Source of the DNA: Deltaproteobacteria bacterium
Lineage (GTDB): Bacteria; Desulfobacterota; GWC2-55-46
Assembly (NCBI GenBank): GCA_016177845.1
Contig: JACOUO010000008.1
Location: forward strand, 62,001-126,000
Direction of reading: 5' to 3'
Length of the DNA: 64,000 nt
The notes under the pieces were generated by a model, which did no database searches, was not told where the DNA came from, and worked only from the letters and a program-made list of their open reading frames with translations. The number at the start of each line of letters is the position of its first letter. The stretch's first letter is position 1. The translations under genes were made by a program, and so were the position numbers. Positions 1 to 8,941 of this stretch are shown here, one piece after another.

Positions 1-88
1 CCTCATCAACAAGCTCAAGGGCCGTTTGAATCGAACCGTTATGATTCACTCCGGCCTCGGCTATTATGAAAGTCCTTTTTCCATTCAA
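1..88 (-). CDS. N-acetylneuraminate synthase family (NeuB/SpsE-like), N-terminus only, truncated by window edge
   Basis: Reverse complement reads TTG start then LNGKRTFIIAEAGVNHNGSIQTALELVDE, the characteristic NeuB N-terminus (IAEAGxNHNG). GGAG lies 8 nt before the TTG. Not in ORF track because it is truncated. Confidence 0.8.
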   Translation of the reverse strand, partial: MNGKRTFIIAEAGVNHNGSIQTALELVDE

Positions 89-99
89 TGCAAAATCTC

Positions 100-753
100 C
101 TATGGAAGCTTAAGCGGATAAATTTCACCGCCTGATTCGAGATACGCGCCCGGCATCCCCGGATAATCAGTTGCCTTTACCCGTCTTTTTATTTCATCAT
201 CTGCCATATCCTTCGTAACCCGGCAAAGCTCGTCGAGTTCTTTCCTTGTATATGGCTTCCTCTTCCACTGCTCGCTGCTCTGAGGCATAGGCTCTCCGGA
301 GAGCATGATGCGGAATATCCTCACAAATGCCGGATATATATACGCGTAGCATCTCTGCGTTACGGTATAAACCGTATCCCTGTCAAATACAGGGAAACGC
401 TCCACATGAATGATCTTGCCTGTATCCACCTTTCTTTCCATATGATGGACTGTGATACCAAACTCCCTTTCCCCGTTATACACTGCGAAATTCGTGCATC
501 CTATGCCGGGATACTCAGGAGGGCCTGGGTGAAAGTTTATGGCGGCTATCTTTGCATTTTTAAGCACCTCTTCAGGGACTATCCATGGGGAAATATATGA
601 GATAACATAATCAAATTTCCTCTCCTTGAGGTGTTGAGGCAAAAGGTCTCCCCTTTGTCCAAATACTATCTCCGAACCTTCGGCATGCATCCTTACAAGC
701 TCGGCGGCATCCTCTGAGTACGGCTTATGTTTAGCGAGAAAAAGAATTTCCAT
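100..753 (-). CDS. formyltransferase-family protein (methionyl-tRNA formyltransferase-like fold, probable sugar N-formyltransferase)
   Basis: INFHPGPPEYPGIGCTNFAVYNGEREFGITVHHM..DTGKII motif of the formyltransferase fold; position among nonulosonic acid genes. Confidence 0.75.
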   Translation of the reverse strand: MEILFLAKHKPYSEDAAELVRMHAEGSEIVFGQRGDLLPQHLKERKFDYVISYISPWIVPEEVLKNAKIAAINFHPGPPEYPGIGCTNFAVYNGEREFGITVHHMERKVDTGKIIHVERFPVFDRDTVYTVTQRCYAYIYPAFVRIFRIMLSGEPMPQSSEQWKRKPYTRKELDELCRVTKDMADDEIKRRVKATDYPGMPGAYLESGGEIYPLKLP

Positions 754-780
754 TTTATCCAGACACCCAAAATTGTAATC

Positions 781-1944
781 TTACCTTTTGAAATAATCCT
801 TTACAGCATTTGTTACGAAAGCGATATCCTGTTCAGAGAGGCTTACGCTGCACGGCAAATTAAAGCAGGTCTCATACGCCTCATTTGCCTGCTCTATAAA
901 ATAATTCTGATAATTCTGATACATCCTTAAAGTAGTAAGCGGTTTCCAAAGCGGCCTTACCTGAATGCCGCGCGCCAAAAGGGTTTCCATCAGCCCGGCT
1001 TTATGCTCTTTTGCTGCCTTCAATGTATAAAACCAGAAATTGCTTCTGGCACCCTGCGACTCCCAGACGAGATCGACCTCTTGAAGGCCTGAGAGCATAT
1101 TTTTATAAAGCAGTGCGTTCCTGCGCTTCACCAAGACAAACTCATCGATCCTCTCCATCTGGGCCACCCCTATTGCGGCTTGCACATTAGTAAGGCGATA
1201 GTTATATCCTATGTCGTCATGGTCGTACTCAAAACTGTCGCTTTTTGCCTGTGTAGTCAGATGTTTTATCCTTGCAGCGCGGTCCCGGTCCCCTGTCAAC
1301 ACCATTCCTCCGCCGCCTGTTGTTATTATCTTGTTGCCGTTAAAAGAGAAGCAGGCCATCAAGCCAAAAGAGCCGGTCTTTTTTCCATTCAGCTCTGACC
1401 CGAGGCTTTCAGTCGCATCCTCGATTATGTCTATGTTCCTTTGAGAACAGATTTTTATAAGCTCATCCATTCTTGCCGGATGGCCGAAGACATGGACCGG
1501 GATCACTGCCTTTATTCTTTTTTTAGTTGTTCTGTTGCAGGTAAACCCGTCAGAGCGCTGAAAGCATTCCCTTTCAATAAACTCAGTGAATTTTGAAATA
1601 TCGATGCACAGGGTCTCGGGGTCGCAGTCCATGAATACCGGTGAAGCGCCGCAGTACCTCACTGCGTTTACAGGAGCGATAAATGTAAGGGCAGGCACAA
1701 TGACCTCATCCTGCGGCGAGACTCCGAGCGCCACGAGGCTTATGTGCAAAGCAGAGGTGCCGTTAACAGTAGATACTGCGTACGCGCCTCCTACATACTC
1801 GGCCATCATCTTCTCGAAACGGGAAACATATTCGCCCGCTGAGGAGACCCAGCCGGTATCAAGGCATTCCTTTATGTAGCTCCATTCATTACCCGAGATT
1901 TCAGGCGAAGAGAGCGGAATTTTTTTTTCTATGTCCTCAGACAT
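781..1944 (-). CDS. PLP-dependent DegT/DnrJ/EryC1 aminotransferase, LegC-like
   Basis: PLSSPEISGNEWSYIKECLDTGWVSSAGEYVSRFE start and FSFNGNKIITTGGGGM active-site Lys region typical of LegC-type aminotransferases. Confidence 0.82.
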   Translation of the reverse strand: MSEDIEKKIPLSSPEISGNEWSYIKECLDTGWVSSAGEYVSRFEKMMAEYVGGAYAVSTVNGTSALHISLVALGVSPQDEVIVPALTFIAPVNAVRYCGASPVFMDCDPETLCIDISKFTEFIERECFQRSDGFTCNRTTKKRIKAVIPVHVFGHPARMDELIKICSQRNIDIIEDATESLGSELNGKKTGSFGLMACFSFNGNKIITTGGGGMVLTGDRDRAARIKHLTTQAKSDSFEYDHDDIGYNYRLTNVQAAIGVAQMERIDEFVLVKRRNALLYKNMLSGLQEVDLVWESQGARSNFWFYTLKAAKEHKAGLMETLLARGIQVRPLWKPLTTLRMYQNYQNYFIEQANEAYETCFNLPCSVSLSEQDIAFVTNAVKDYFKR

Positions 1945-2935
1945 GATATATCTCGTCTTTATAGCCTTTCAGGTTTTCACTTTTCCTGAACCACTCTATT
2001 GTTCTGAGCAGGCCTTCGTCCAAGCTATAGCGCGGAGCCCATCCGGTAAGCCTTCTGAGCTTCTCGGAATTCCCGAGCAGCCTTTCCACCTCGCTCTTCT
2101 CCGGCCTGAGCCTTTGCGCCTCTGCGATAACCTTCGCCTCAGGATTTATTAATTTTATTATGAGCCCTGCAAGCGAACCAATTGAGGTCTCATTCTGAGT
2201 CGCGATATTGACTTCCTCTCCGGCATTGATATCAGAGGCCGCGATGCGTACAAAACCTTCTACCGTGTCTTTGACATAGACGAGATCCCTTGTGGGATGC
2301 AATGAACCAAGCCTTATCTCTTTTTTACCTGAGAGCAATTGTGTGATTATGGCAGGTATCACTGCGCGCGCGGACTGCCTCGGGCCGTAAGTATTGAACG
2401 GCCTTACGATAACAATATTCTGGCCAAAGCTCCGCACAAAGGACTCCGCCAAAAAGTCAGCGGCTATCTTTGTGGCTGAATAAGGCGACTGGCCTTGCCT
2501 GGGATGGGTTTCGTCAATGGGGACATAACGGGCCGTCCCGTACACCTCGGAAGTGGATGTAACGAGCACCTTGCTCACGCAGTGGTCCCTTGATGCCTGT
2601 AGTACGTTCAGAGTACCTTTTATGTTCGTGTCTATGTAGCTGTCAGGAGAATGATAGCTGTAAGGTATGCCTATAAGAGCGGCAAGATGGAATACAGCTT
2701 CAGAACCTTGCACAGCCTTTCTCACTCCATTCGGGTCCCTGATGTCGCCTGTAAATATTTCTACATCTTTGATGGCATTCTTTGGCAGCGAATCAAGCCA
2801 GCCCCAGGAATTGAATGAGTTATAGCAGACAAAGGCCTTGACATGGCAGCCTTCCTCAAGAAGCCTTTCGACAAGATGGCTTCCGATAAAGCCGCATGCC
2901 CCTGTTACCAAAACTTTTTTATTTGAAAGATTCAT
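1937..2935 (-). CDS. NAD-dependent 4,6-dehydratase/epimerase, LegB-like
   Basis: KVLVTGACGFIGSHLVERLLEEGCHVKAFVCYNSFNSWGWLD, YSATK catalytic motif; overlaps the LegC-like gene by 8 nt. Confidence 0.82.
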   Translation of the reverse strand: MNLSNKKVLVTGACGFIGSHLVERLLEEGCHVKAFVCYNSFNSWGWLDSLPKNAIKDVEIFTGDIRDPNGVRKAVQGSEAVFHLAALIGIPYSYHSPDSYIDTNIKGTLNVLQASRDHCVSKVLVTSTSEVYGTARYVPIDETHPRQGQSPYSATKIAADFLAESFVRSFGQNIVIVRPFNTYGPRQSARAVIPAIITQLLSGKKEIRLGSLHPTRDLVYVKDTVEGFVRIAASDINAGEEVNIATQNETSIGSLAGLIIKLINPEAKVIAEAQRLRPEKSEVERLLGNSEKLRRLTGWAPRYSLDEGLLRTIEWFRKSENLKGYKDEIYHV

Positions 2936-2955
2936 TTAAAAAACCTCTTTATATA

Positions 2956-5913
2956 TCAGAACGCCACTAACAAGACGCCTGCAGTGACAGCAATCTGGTA
3001 GAGTATCTGGGTCAGGTCCTTGGTCTCTTTAAGCCAGGCTATCTTGTCTAGCTTCTCGGGGACCACGATCGTATCACCGGGGTCAAGGCGCTGGGCCATG
3101 AGGCTGTTCGTAGTCCAGCTCTTTAAAGAGCTGTCCCATTTTATGCCGGACCATCCCGAACTGTAGCCCAAGGCTGTTCCGTCCACCTTAAGGACATATA
3201 TGTCTTTCTTTTCAGCGTCCCGGGTCAAGCCTCCGGATTTTTTGATATACGACGACATTGTTGCCTTAGGGTCATATACAAAGGCTGTCTGGTTATGCAC
3301 GGAACCTATTACCTGGATCTGGTCAGGCCGGTCCGGGATGACAAGACTGTCTCCTTCTTCCAGTGCCATGTCATACACAGAACCCTTGAACCTCTCAAGC
3401 GTATCGAGGTTTATGCTTATCCTCCCTATAGCCTTGGCAGCTCTCAGCTTAGTCATAAGGGCCATCCTCTGGTCGGCAACACCCTGCAGTTGCTTAGCTT
3501 CATCAGGGGCAAGCGCTTTCTGCATTGATTCGGAAGAGTGCATCAACAGCTTCTGTTCAAACCTGTTTATTGCCTCGTCTATGTTTTTCTGCTGAAGAAG
3601 CCGTACTGATTCCCTGGTGAAAACAACGCCCTTAAGATATGCCCTATCTGTGTACCCTCCTGCCCTCTCTATTACAGAGCTGAGAGTTTCTCCTTTTTTA
3701 ATAAGATATTGCCCCGGGAAAACGACTTCCCCTGTAATGGATACGAACATCTCCTCTTTCCATTCGGGTATCTTCTTAACGTAAAGGCTGTCATGAGGCC
3801 TCAGGGCGACATTATGGGCAGGGTCTCCGGCCATGGCCTTGCCAAGATTTATTTTCCGGTAATTTATGTTGTAGCTCTTACGGCCCTCGACCACGCCTGA
3901 AGCTATCTCGGCTTCTTCAAAAAACGCAGATTCAAGCAGATTGCCAGCCGCAAATACAAGATCGCTCACCCTCCAATTCGAAGCATATTCATAATTTCCG
4001 GGCCTTGTGACCTCACCCTTTATCATTACGAATTGCTTCGGGGACATCTCCCGCACCGAATGAACTACTACCCTGTCCTGCTCTTTCAGCAAAATGTTAT
4101 TTGCCGTATCCGACTCCATTGCCTTGGCAAGGTTCAGCTTCATTGTATTTACGATCTTGGTACCGGGGTCTGTCCTATAGAGCTCAAATTCTTCGAAAGA
4201 GGCGTCTTTTGTAGCGCCTCCCGCAAGCAGGATCAGGTCCTTGATAGTGAAATTCTTCTGCAGCTCAAAATCACATCTCTTGTACCGGACCTCTTTCCCT
4301 GTCTTTTTTTCACCGGCGCTATCTTCGCTATCCCCTTTATCAGCGGTCACAGGTACCATGCCGTTCTCAGTGCTGCATCTTACTTCCCCTTCTATGGTCA
4401 CTTTTGGTTTCTCCCTGAAAAACCACTCCGAAAAAACATAGATGGAATCCTGAGAGGCAAGCGGGAGATTCTCGCCCTGCACACCTGAAAAAAGTTTTCT
4501 GAGATTGAATGGCATGAGCTCAGGCTCCATATTAGGCGGCCTAAGCCTTTTTATGAGACCGTATTCAAGATGTGTCTCGCTGGCAAGATCGCTTTCATTT
4601 TTCAGGATGTCCTTAAGCCTCATCCCGGCCTTGATTTCATATTTGCCGGGTCTTTTGACATTGCCGTGAAGGAAGATAGCGTTTACATCCTTTTCGTTTA
4701 TCGCGGTGATCTTCACAAGGTCGCCATCCTGAAGCTTGAACCTGCCTGCGGCCTTGGTGTCCTTGGCGTTGATATCGATTACAATCCTTTTTTCATTGCC
4801 CTCGAACCTTTCAACCTCAATTCGCTGTGTGTAGGCTGTAGGTATTATTCCCCCGGCAAGCTCAAGGGTACTGGCCAGGTCGGAAATATTGGTCAATTCG
4901 TAAACAGCCGGCCTTTTTATGTTGCCGGCTATTCCCACAAGCGAGCCTACGGTGGGCACGAATATCACATCCCCGTTATGGAGCCTCAGGTCCTTGGATT
5001 TGTCTCCGGTTAAGAGCAGGTCATAGAAATCCATTTTGATAACAGTCTTACTGTCCCTTTTAAGCTCCACCTTTCTTAATGACCCGATTCCGGTAGGGCC
5101 GCCTGACAGCATCAAGGCGTTTGTGAGAGTGGACATCGCGCTTACAGTATAAGCCCCCGGCTTTTTCACCTCACCGAGAACAAAGACCTGGATGCTCCTC
5201 AACCTTCCCATCGTAATGCTTATCTCGGTTCCTATAATATTTTTAACCCGCCGGGTAACGGCTTTCTTCATCTCCTCAAAAGTCATGCCGCTGACATTGA
5301 TTGGCCCTATGTTTGGAAAATGAATCATACCCTCCCTGCTCACAGTAAGGGTATACTGCCCGTTTATCCTGCCCCACACGAGTATATTGATTTCATCATC
5401 CGGCCCTATTATGTAATCAGAAGCTACAGGCAGGTCCTGGGACGAGTTTACAATGGCATTATTGAAAAGGTCATAGCCGAACGGCTTTAATTTAGTGGAG
5501 ACTTCCAATGCGGAGGAATCAGAGATATATCTTTCGAAAAGAGACTCCTCAGGTTTGGAAGGACTGGGAGGCGGGGCTGGGGATTGTTCCTTGTTTTCCT
5601 TTTGCTTTAGTATGGATCTGCCCTTGCCGACTTCTTCCGGCTTTATATCTTTGAACTCATTATTGGTATTGAGCTCATCAAAACCTTCGGGCGTGATTCC
5701 CTTATCAAGACTCTCCTGTGGGATTATGCCGCAATTAATACAAGGCTCTGCTGAAGCGGCGGCTGCAAAGCTTTCCGCGCTTGAAAGCATGATAAGTAAA
5801 ATCAGTACTGTTTGAATGACTGCTGAAAATCTGAAGCGGAGCGGTTTGACCGCCCGTCTTTCAGACCTGTAAAGAACTTTCGAGAAGAAATCTGTAGCTA
5901 CTCCAAAACTCAT
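2956..5913 (-). CDS. polysaccharide export protein with multiple SLBB domains (Wza-like)
   Basis: Poly_export motif (YIIGPDDEINILVWGRINGQYTLTVSREGMIHFPNIGPINVSGMTFEEM) followed by about seven SLBB-like units (GxVxxPGxYxxxxxxxLxxxIxxAGG). ORF extends to 5988; ATG at 5913 has AGGGG upstream and precedes a signal-like segment. Confidence 0.88.
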   Translation of the reverse strand: MSFGVATDFFSKVLYRSERRAVKPLRFRFSAVIQTVLILLIMLSSAESFAAAASAEPCINCGIIPQESLDKGITPEGFDELNTNNEFKDIKPEEVGKGRSILKQKENKEQSPAPPPSPSKPEESLFERYISDSSALEVSTKLKPFGYDLFNNAIVNSSQDLPVASDYIIGPDDEINILVWGRINGQYTLTVSREGMIHFPNIGPINVSGMTFEEMKKAVTRRVKNIIGTEISITMGRLRSIQVFVLGEVKKPGAYTVSAMSTLTNALMLSGGPTGIGSLRKVELKRDSKTVIKMDFYDLLLTGDKSKDLRLHNGDVIFVPTVGSLVGIAGNIKRPAVYELTNISDLASTLELAGGIIPTAYTQRIEVERFEGNEKRIVIDINAKDTKAAGRFKLQDGDLVKITAINEKDVNAIFLHGNVKRPGKYEIKAGMRLKDILKNESDLASETHLEYGLIKRLRPPNMEPELMPFNLRKLFSGVQGENLPLASQDSIYVFSEWFFREKPKVTIEGEVRCSTENGMVPVTADKGDSEDSAGEKKTGKEVRYKRCDFELQKNFTIKDLILLAGGATKDASFEEFELYRTDPGTKIVNTMKLNLAKAMESDTANNILLKEQDRVVVHSVREMSPKQFVMIKGEVTRPGNYEYASNWRVSDLVFAAGNLLESAFFEEAEIASGVVEGRKSYNINYRKINLGKAMAGDPAHNVALRPHDSLYVKKIPEWKEEMFVSITGEVVFPGQYLIKKGETLSSVIERAGGYTDRAYLKGVVFTRESVRLLQQKNIDEAINRFEQKLLMHSSESMQKALAPDEAKQLQGVADQRMALMTKLRAAKAIGRISINLDTLERFKGSVYDMALEEGDSLVIPDRPDQIQVIGSVHNQTAFVYDPKATMSSYIKKSGGLTRDAEKKDIYVLKVDGTALGYSSGWSGIKWDSSLKSWTTNSLMAQRLDPGDTIVVPEKLDKIAWLKETKDLTQILYQIAVTAGVLLVAF

Positions 5914-6307
5914 AATAAACCCCTGTAAAAAATAAGGGTCTACCTTGTCCAACCTTGAAACAGAAAAGGTGTCAGGCCGCAAGCCCAATACGGAATTGAC
6001 ATAGCCTGAAAGGAATTTTATTTGGGTTCCTTAATGAAAAAAGAGGAAAGAACTGTAGCAGAAAAAACGGGGAACGAAGAACAATCGAAGGGAAAATCAA
6101 AATGCATTAAACGGGAACCAGAAACAGACTGGATAAAATTTCAAGTTAACAAGATAAACTTTTCTAAAACGGAATTACGCCGGCAATTGCCTCCCATGAA
6201 TCAAAGCTGTAGCTTATTGATACTATATAATATAAAAAATTCCAATTCAAGTTCTTTTTAGCTGCAAGGCCTTGTTAAACCTAACAAAATTTAAAAACCT
6301 TCGAGCG

Positions 6308-7801
6308 TCAGAAGTTATAATCAAGCCCTGCCCATATGCTGTGCGGCGTAAGATTATTTCCTTCAATGCTGTCTATGTTTTTTCGCCAATCAACAGCATA
6401 GCCTGCCGAAAGTTTCAGACCTCGCTCAAACTCCTTTACCCATGAAAACAACGCCGTCCTGTTTTTTGCCTTCACATTATTCTGGAGTCCTGTCGTCTCA
6501 GAATCAAAGCTAAAGATGAAAGAGCCCGGCCTGCCTGCGTTGAGAGTGGCCTCAAAAAAAATATCCCTCGCGTCTGAGCCCATATGATGTCCAATTATTT
6601 CGCCCTTGTATTTGTAGCCTGTAGAATAGATGTGATGCGTATACCAGACTCCGGGCTTATTCTTTACATGATTGTCAGCGTATTCTCCCCTGAGCGCGAG
6701 TTGTTTTGCTCCAATGACCCTGGGCAGATAAACCCCTGCTATGTATCCTATATGGGAAGGCAGCATACCTGCCTCATCTTCCCCTCCTATTTCAGAGTAA
6801 AATACAAAGGGCTGTAAATCCCATGGTATTACCAATTTCACGTCAACCGATGCCAGCTGATTGCCTGGCTCAGAGGCAGAATTCTCATTTCGAGCAAGAA
6901 AGGCATCAACTACTGTCCCGAAGTCAACTTTCCTGCCGCCTCCTCCAAACATTGCAACCCTTGAAAGCCCTACACTAAATAAAGGGTGCGGCTTCAGATC
7001 GAGCCTGAGGCCCGTAAGATACGGTTTGCGTAAATCCCTTTGCGACTCAAGCCTTGTAGCGAATGCCGTAAACTTAAAAGGGCCCAGATAACTGAAAAGC
7101 CAAGGCAGAAGAGTTGGCTCAGGGTTAGTAATTTTTATGAGGTCGAAAGGCTTTGCGTTATTGCTTATAAGAAGAGCTCCATGATACCCCGGTCCCCACC
7201 AGAGGCTTTCTCTTCCAACTGTCAGCTCCATATTCCCGAAGGTCAAAGAGCCGTACCCCTCCAGTACCTCTATTACAGTTCCATCTGTGGCTGTATCTCT
7301 GGCATCTTCCGGATACCTGACCTGCGGGTTAAAAAAAAATGAGAAATTCCTGTTCAGCCTGCCACTCGATACAATGCTCAGGCTGTAATTCGACCCGGAA
7401 GAAAGGTCCTTGCCCCTGTTGTTGTAATTCAATGCGTGAGCAGAATCAGAGGTGTAGGCATACATGGCCTTTGCGGACTCAACCGGATTGAGATAATAGA
7501 TATCCCGGTATTCAATCTCATTTTTAAAATGATCCTTAACCCGCCTGAGCAGTTCCTTGGACTGCGGGCTCATTATAGATTCGTTCTCTGAAGCCTCTGT
7601 GACAAGTCGCGCACCTTCAAGCCTCGTTAAAGGCATGTTCGATAAAAGGCCGCTTTTTATATGCCCTTCAGCTTCAAGCCTATCAAGGGCGCAATAGACC
7701 CAACTTCCTACAGGTACATGAGCGGAATTGCCCGCTTTCCCCTGAGCAGGCAAAAAAAACAGACCGGCCAGGACTATGATTAAAACCCTCAGACAGGGCA
7801 T
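6308..7801 (-). CDS. capsule assembly Wzi-family outer membrane protein
   Basis: Signal peptide MPCLRVLIIVLAGLFFLPAQGKA, then Wzi-family pattern (GRESLWWGPGYHGALLISNNAKPFDLIKITNP, C-terminal WAGLDYNF). ORF track start is 7876; internal Met at 7801 fits the signal peptide. Confidence 0.8.
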   Translation of the reverse strand: MPCLRVLIIVLAGLFFLPAQGKAGNSAHVPVGSWVYCALDRLEAEGHIKSGLLSNMPLTRLEGARLVTEASENESIMSPQSKELLRRVKDHFKNEIEYRDIYYLNPVESAKAMYAYTSDSAHALNYNNRGKDLSSGSNYSLSIVSSGRLNRNFSFFFNPQVRYPEDARDTATDGTVIEVLEGYGSLTFGNMELTVGRESLWWGPGYHGALLISNNAKPFDLIKITNPEPTLLPWLFSYLGPFKFTAFATRLESQRDLRKPYLTGLRLDLKPHPLFSVGLSRVAMFGGGGRKVDFGTVVDAFLARNENSASEPGNQLASVDVKLVIPWDLQPFVFYSEIGGEDEAGMLPSHIGYIAGVYLPRVIGAKQLALRGEYADNHVKNKPGVWYTHHIYSTGYKYKGEIIGHHMGSDARDIFFEATLNAGRPGSFIFSFDSETTGLQNNVKAKNRTALFSWVKEFERGLKLSAGYAVDWRKNIDSIEGNNLTPHSIWAGLDYNF

Positions 7802-7925
7802 GCAAGCCTCATTGATGTATTTAATAAATGAATGATTTTTTGCAAAAAACACCCTTGCGAATGGCCATGGACCCATTTTTCAATTATATACCAGAGTACG
7901 AATCCGCGTTGGCTTATTTGGAAAT

Positions 7926-8876
7926 TTAACGGGATTTACTCCTGAACTCCAGCATAAAGGCCAGAAAGACGCCGCTAAATAAAGAAGACACAAAACCTAT
8001 GGTTACGATTTTTTTCCTGTTCGGAAAAATTTTCCTGTCAGCAGATATCGGCGGGTCGATAATTGTAAAAGCGAAGCTTTCCTTCATCTCCGCCATCATG
8101 GAAGTCTCTATCTGCTGCGCTATCAAATTATAGATCTTCTGTCTGATTATAGGGTCTACTGTCCTGCCGAGCTGGTTTTCCAGGTAATTCTTGTTTACCC
8201 CTGCTATCCTTTTTGATTCGCTGCTCATGTGTTCCATGAGCGTTGCCAGCATGCAATCCACAATCCTTGCCGCGACTTCAGGATCTTCATGCCTCGCGGT
8301 AATGGTTATAGTGTTATCCTTAATGTCGTTGCTTATGATCAGAATAGAATTCAGCTTCCTCAAACCATCCCATGTGGTAGGCCCTTGCCCTGCCGCTGCC
8401 TGAACCTTTTTTCCATTATGCGGCTTTATCATGGCAAACGCCGAACCTATGAAATATGACGTGCTCCTTCCTGCCCCTTCATTGGCTTTCTTCCACTCTT
8501 TTTTCTCCTGGTCCCACCTTTCAGGGAAAAACAACGGCAGGAGATCGTTTCTTTTAATGGCGCGCTCACGGAGCACATTAGATTTTAGCAGGTTCAACAG
8601 CTCTGAGATTGAAGCTGAGGCCGGAAGTGAAATACCGGAAAATCCGCCTAACTGTTGAGCGAATGTAGAGAAGCCTGAATTCCCATCCATCTTCCTGTTT
8701 GCAGGAGTGATCACAGCGCTCGACTGATATACATCCTCGATTCGAAGCGAATACACGACAGTCCCCAGGGAAACAAAAACGGAAACAAGCATAATGAGGA
8801 TTTTTCTTTTCCATACCACCTTCCAGTAATCGGCAAGGTTTATCTCCCTTTCGTATGAATTATTTTCACGTTCCAT
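7926..8876 (-). CDS. Wzz/chain-length determinant family protein
   Basis: N-terminal INLADYWKVVWKRKILIMLVSVFVSLGTVVYSL TM, central coiled region, C-terminal PNRKKIVTIGFVSSLFSGVFLAFMLE TM. Confidence 0.85.
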   Translation of the reverse strand: MERENNSYEREINLADYWKVVWKRKILIMLVSVFVSLGTVVYSLRIEDVYQSSAVITPANRKMDGNSGFSTFAQQLGGFSGISLPASASISELLNLLKSNVLRERAIKRNDLLPLFFPERWDQEKKEWKKANEGAGRSTSYFIGSAFAMIKPHNGKKVQAAAGQGPTTWDGLRKLNSILIISNDIKDNTITITARHEDPEVAARIVDCMLATLMEHMSSESKRIAGVNKNYLENQLGRTVDPIIRQKIYNLIAQQIETSMMAEMKESFAFTIIDPPISADRKIFPNRKKIVTIGFVSSLFSGVFLAFMLEFRSKSR

Positions 8877-8941
8877 CCCAAAAAACCTCCTTCAGTAACA
8901 CTGGTTGAAAATCGAATTTTTTTCCGCAAGCGGCGGACTGT

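Noticed and set aside
1-100. tRNA-like GGTTCGATTC string on the minus strand near the left edge
   Set aside because: It encodes NGSIQ of the NeuB N-terminus; no cloverleaf.
6190-6210. Possible sigma-54 site TGGGAGGCAATTGC before the SLBB gene
   Set aside because: GG-to-GC spacing is one base short of the required 10 nt and the -24 element is poor.
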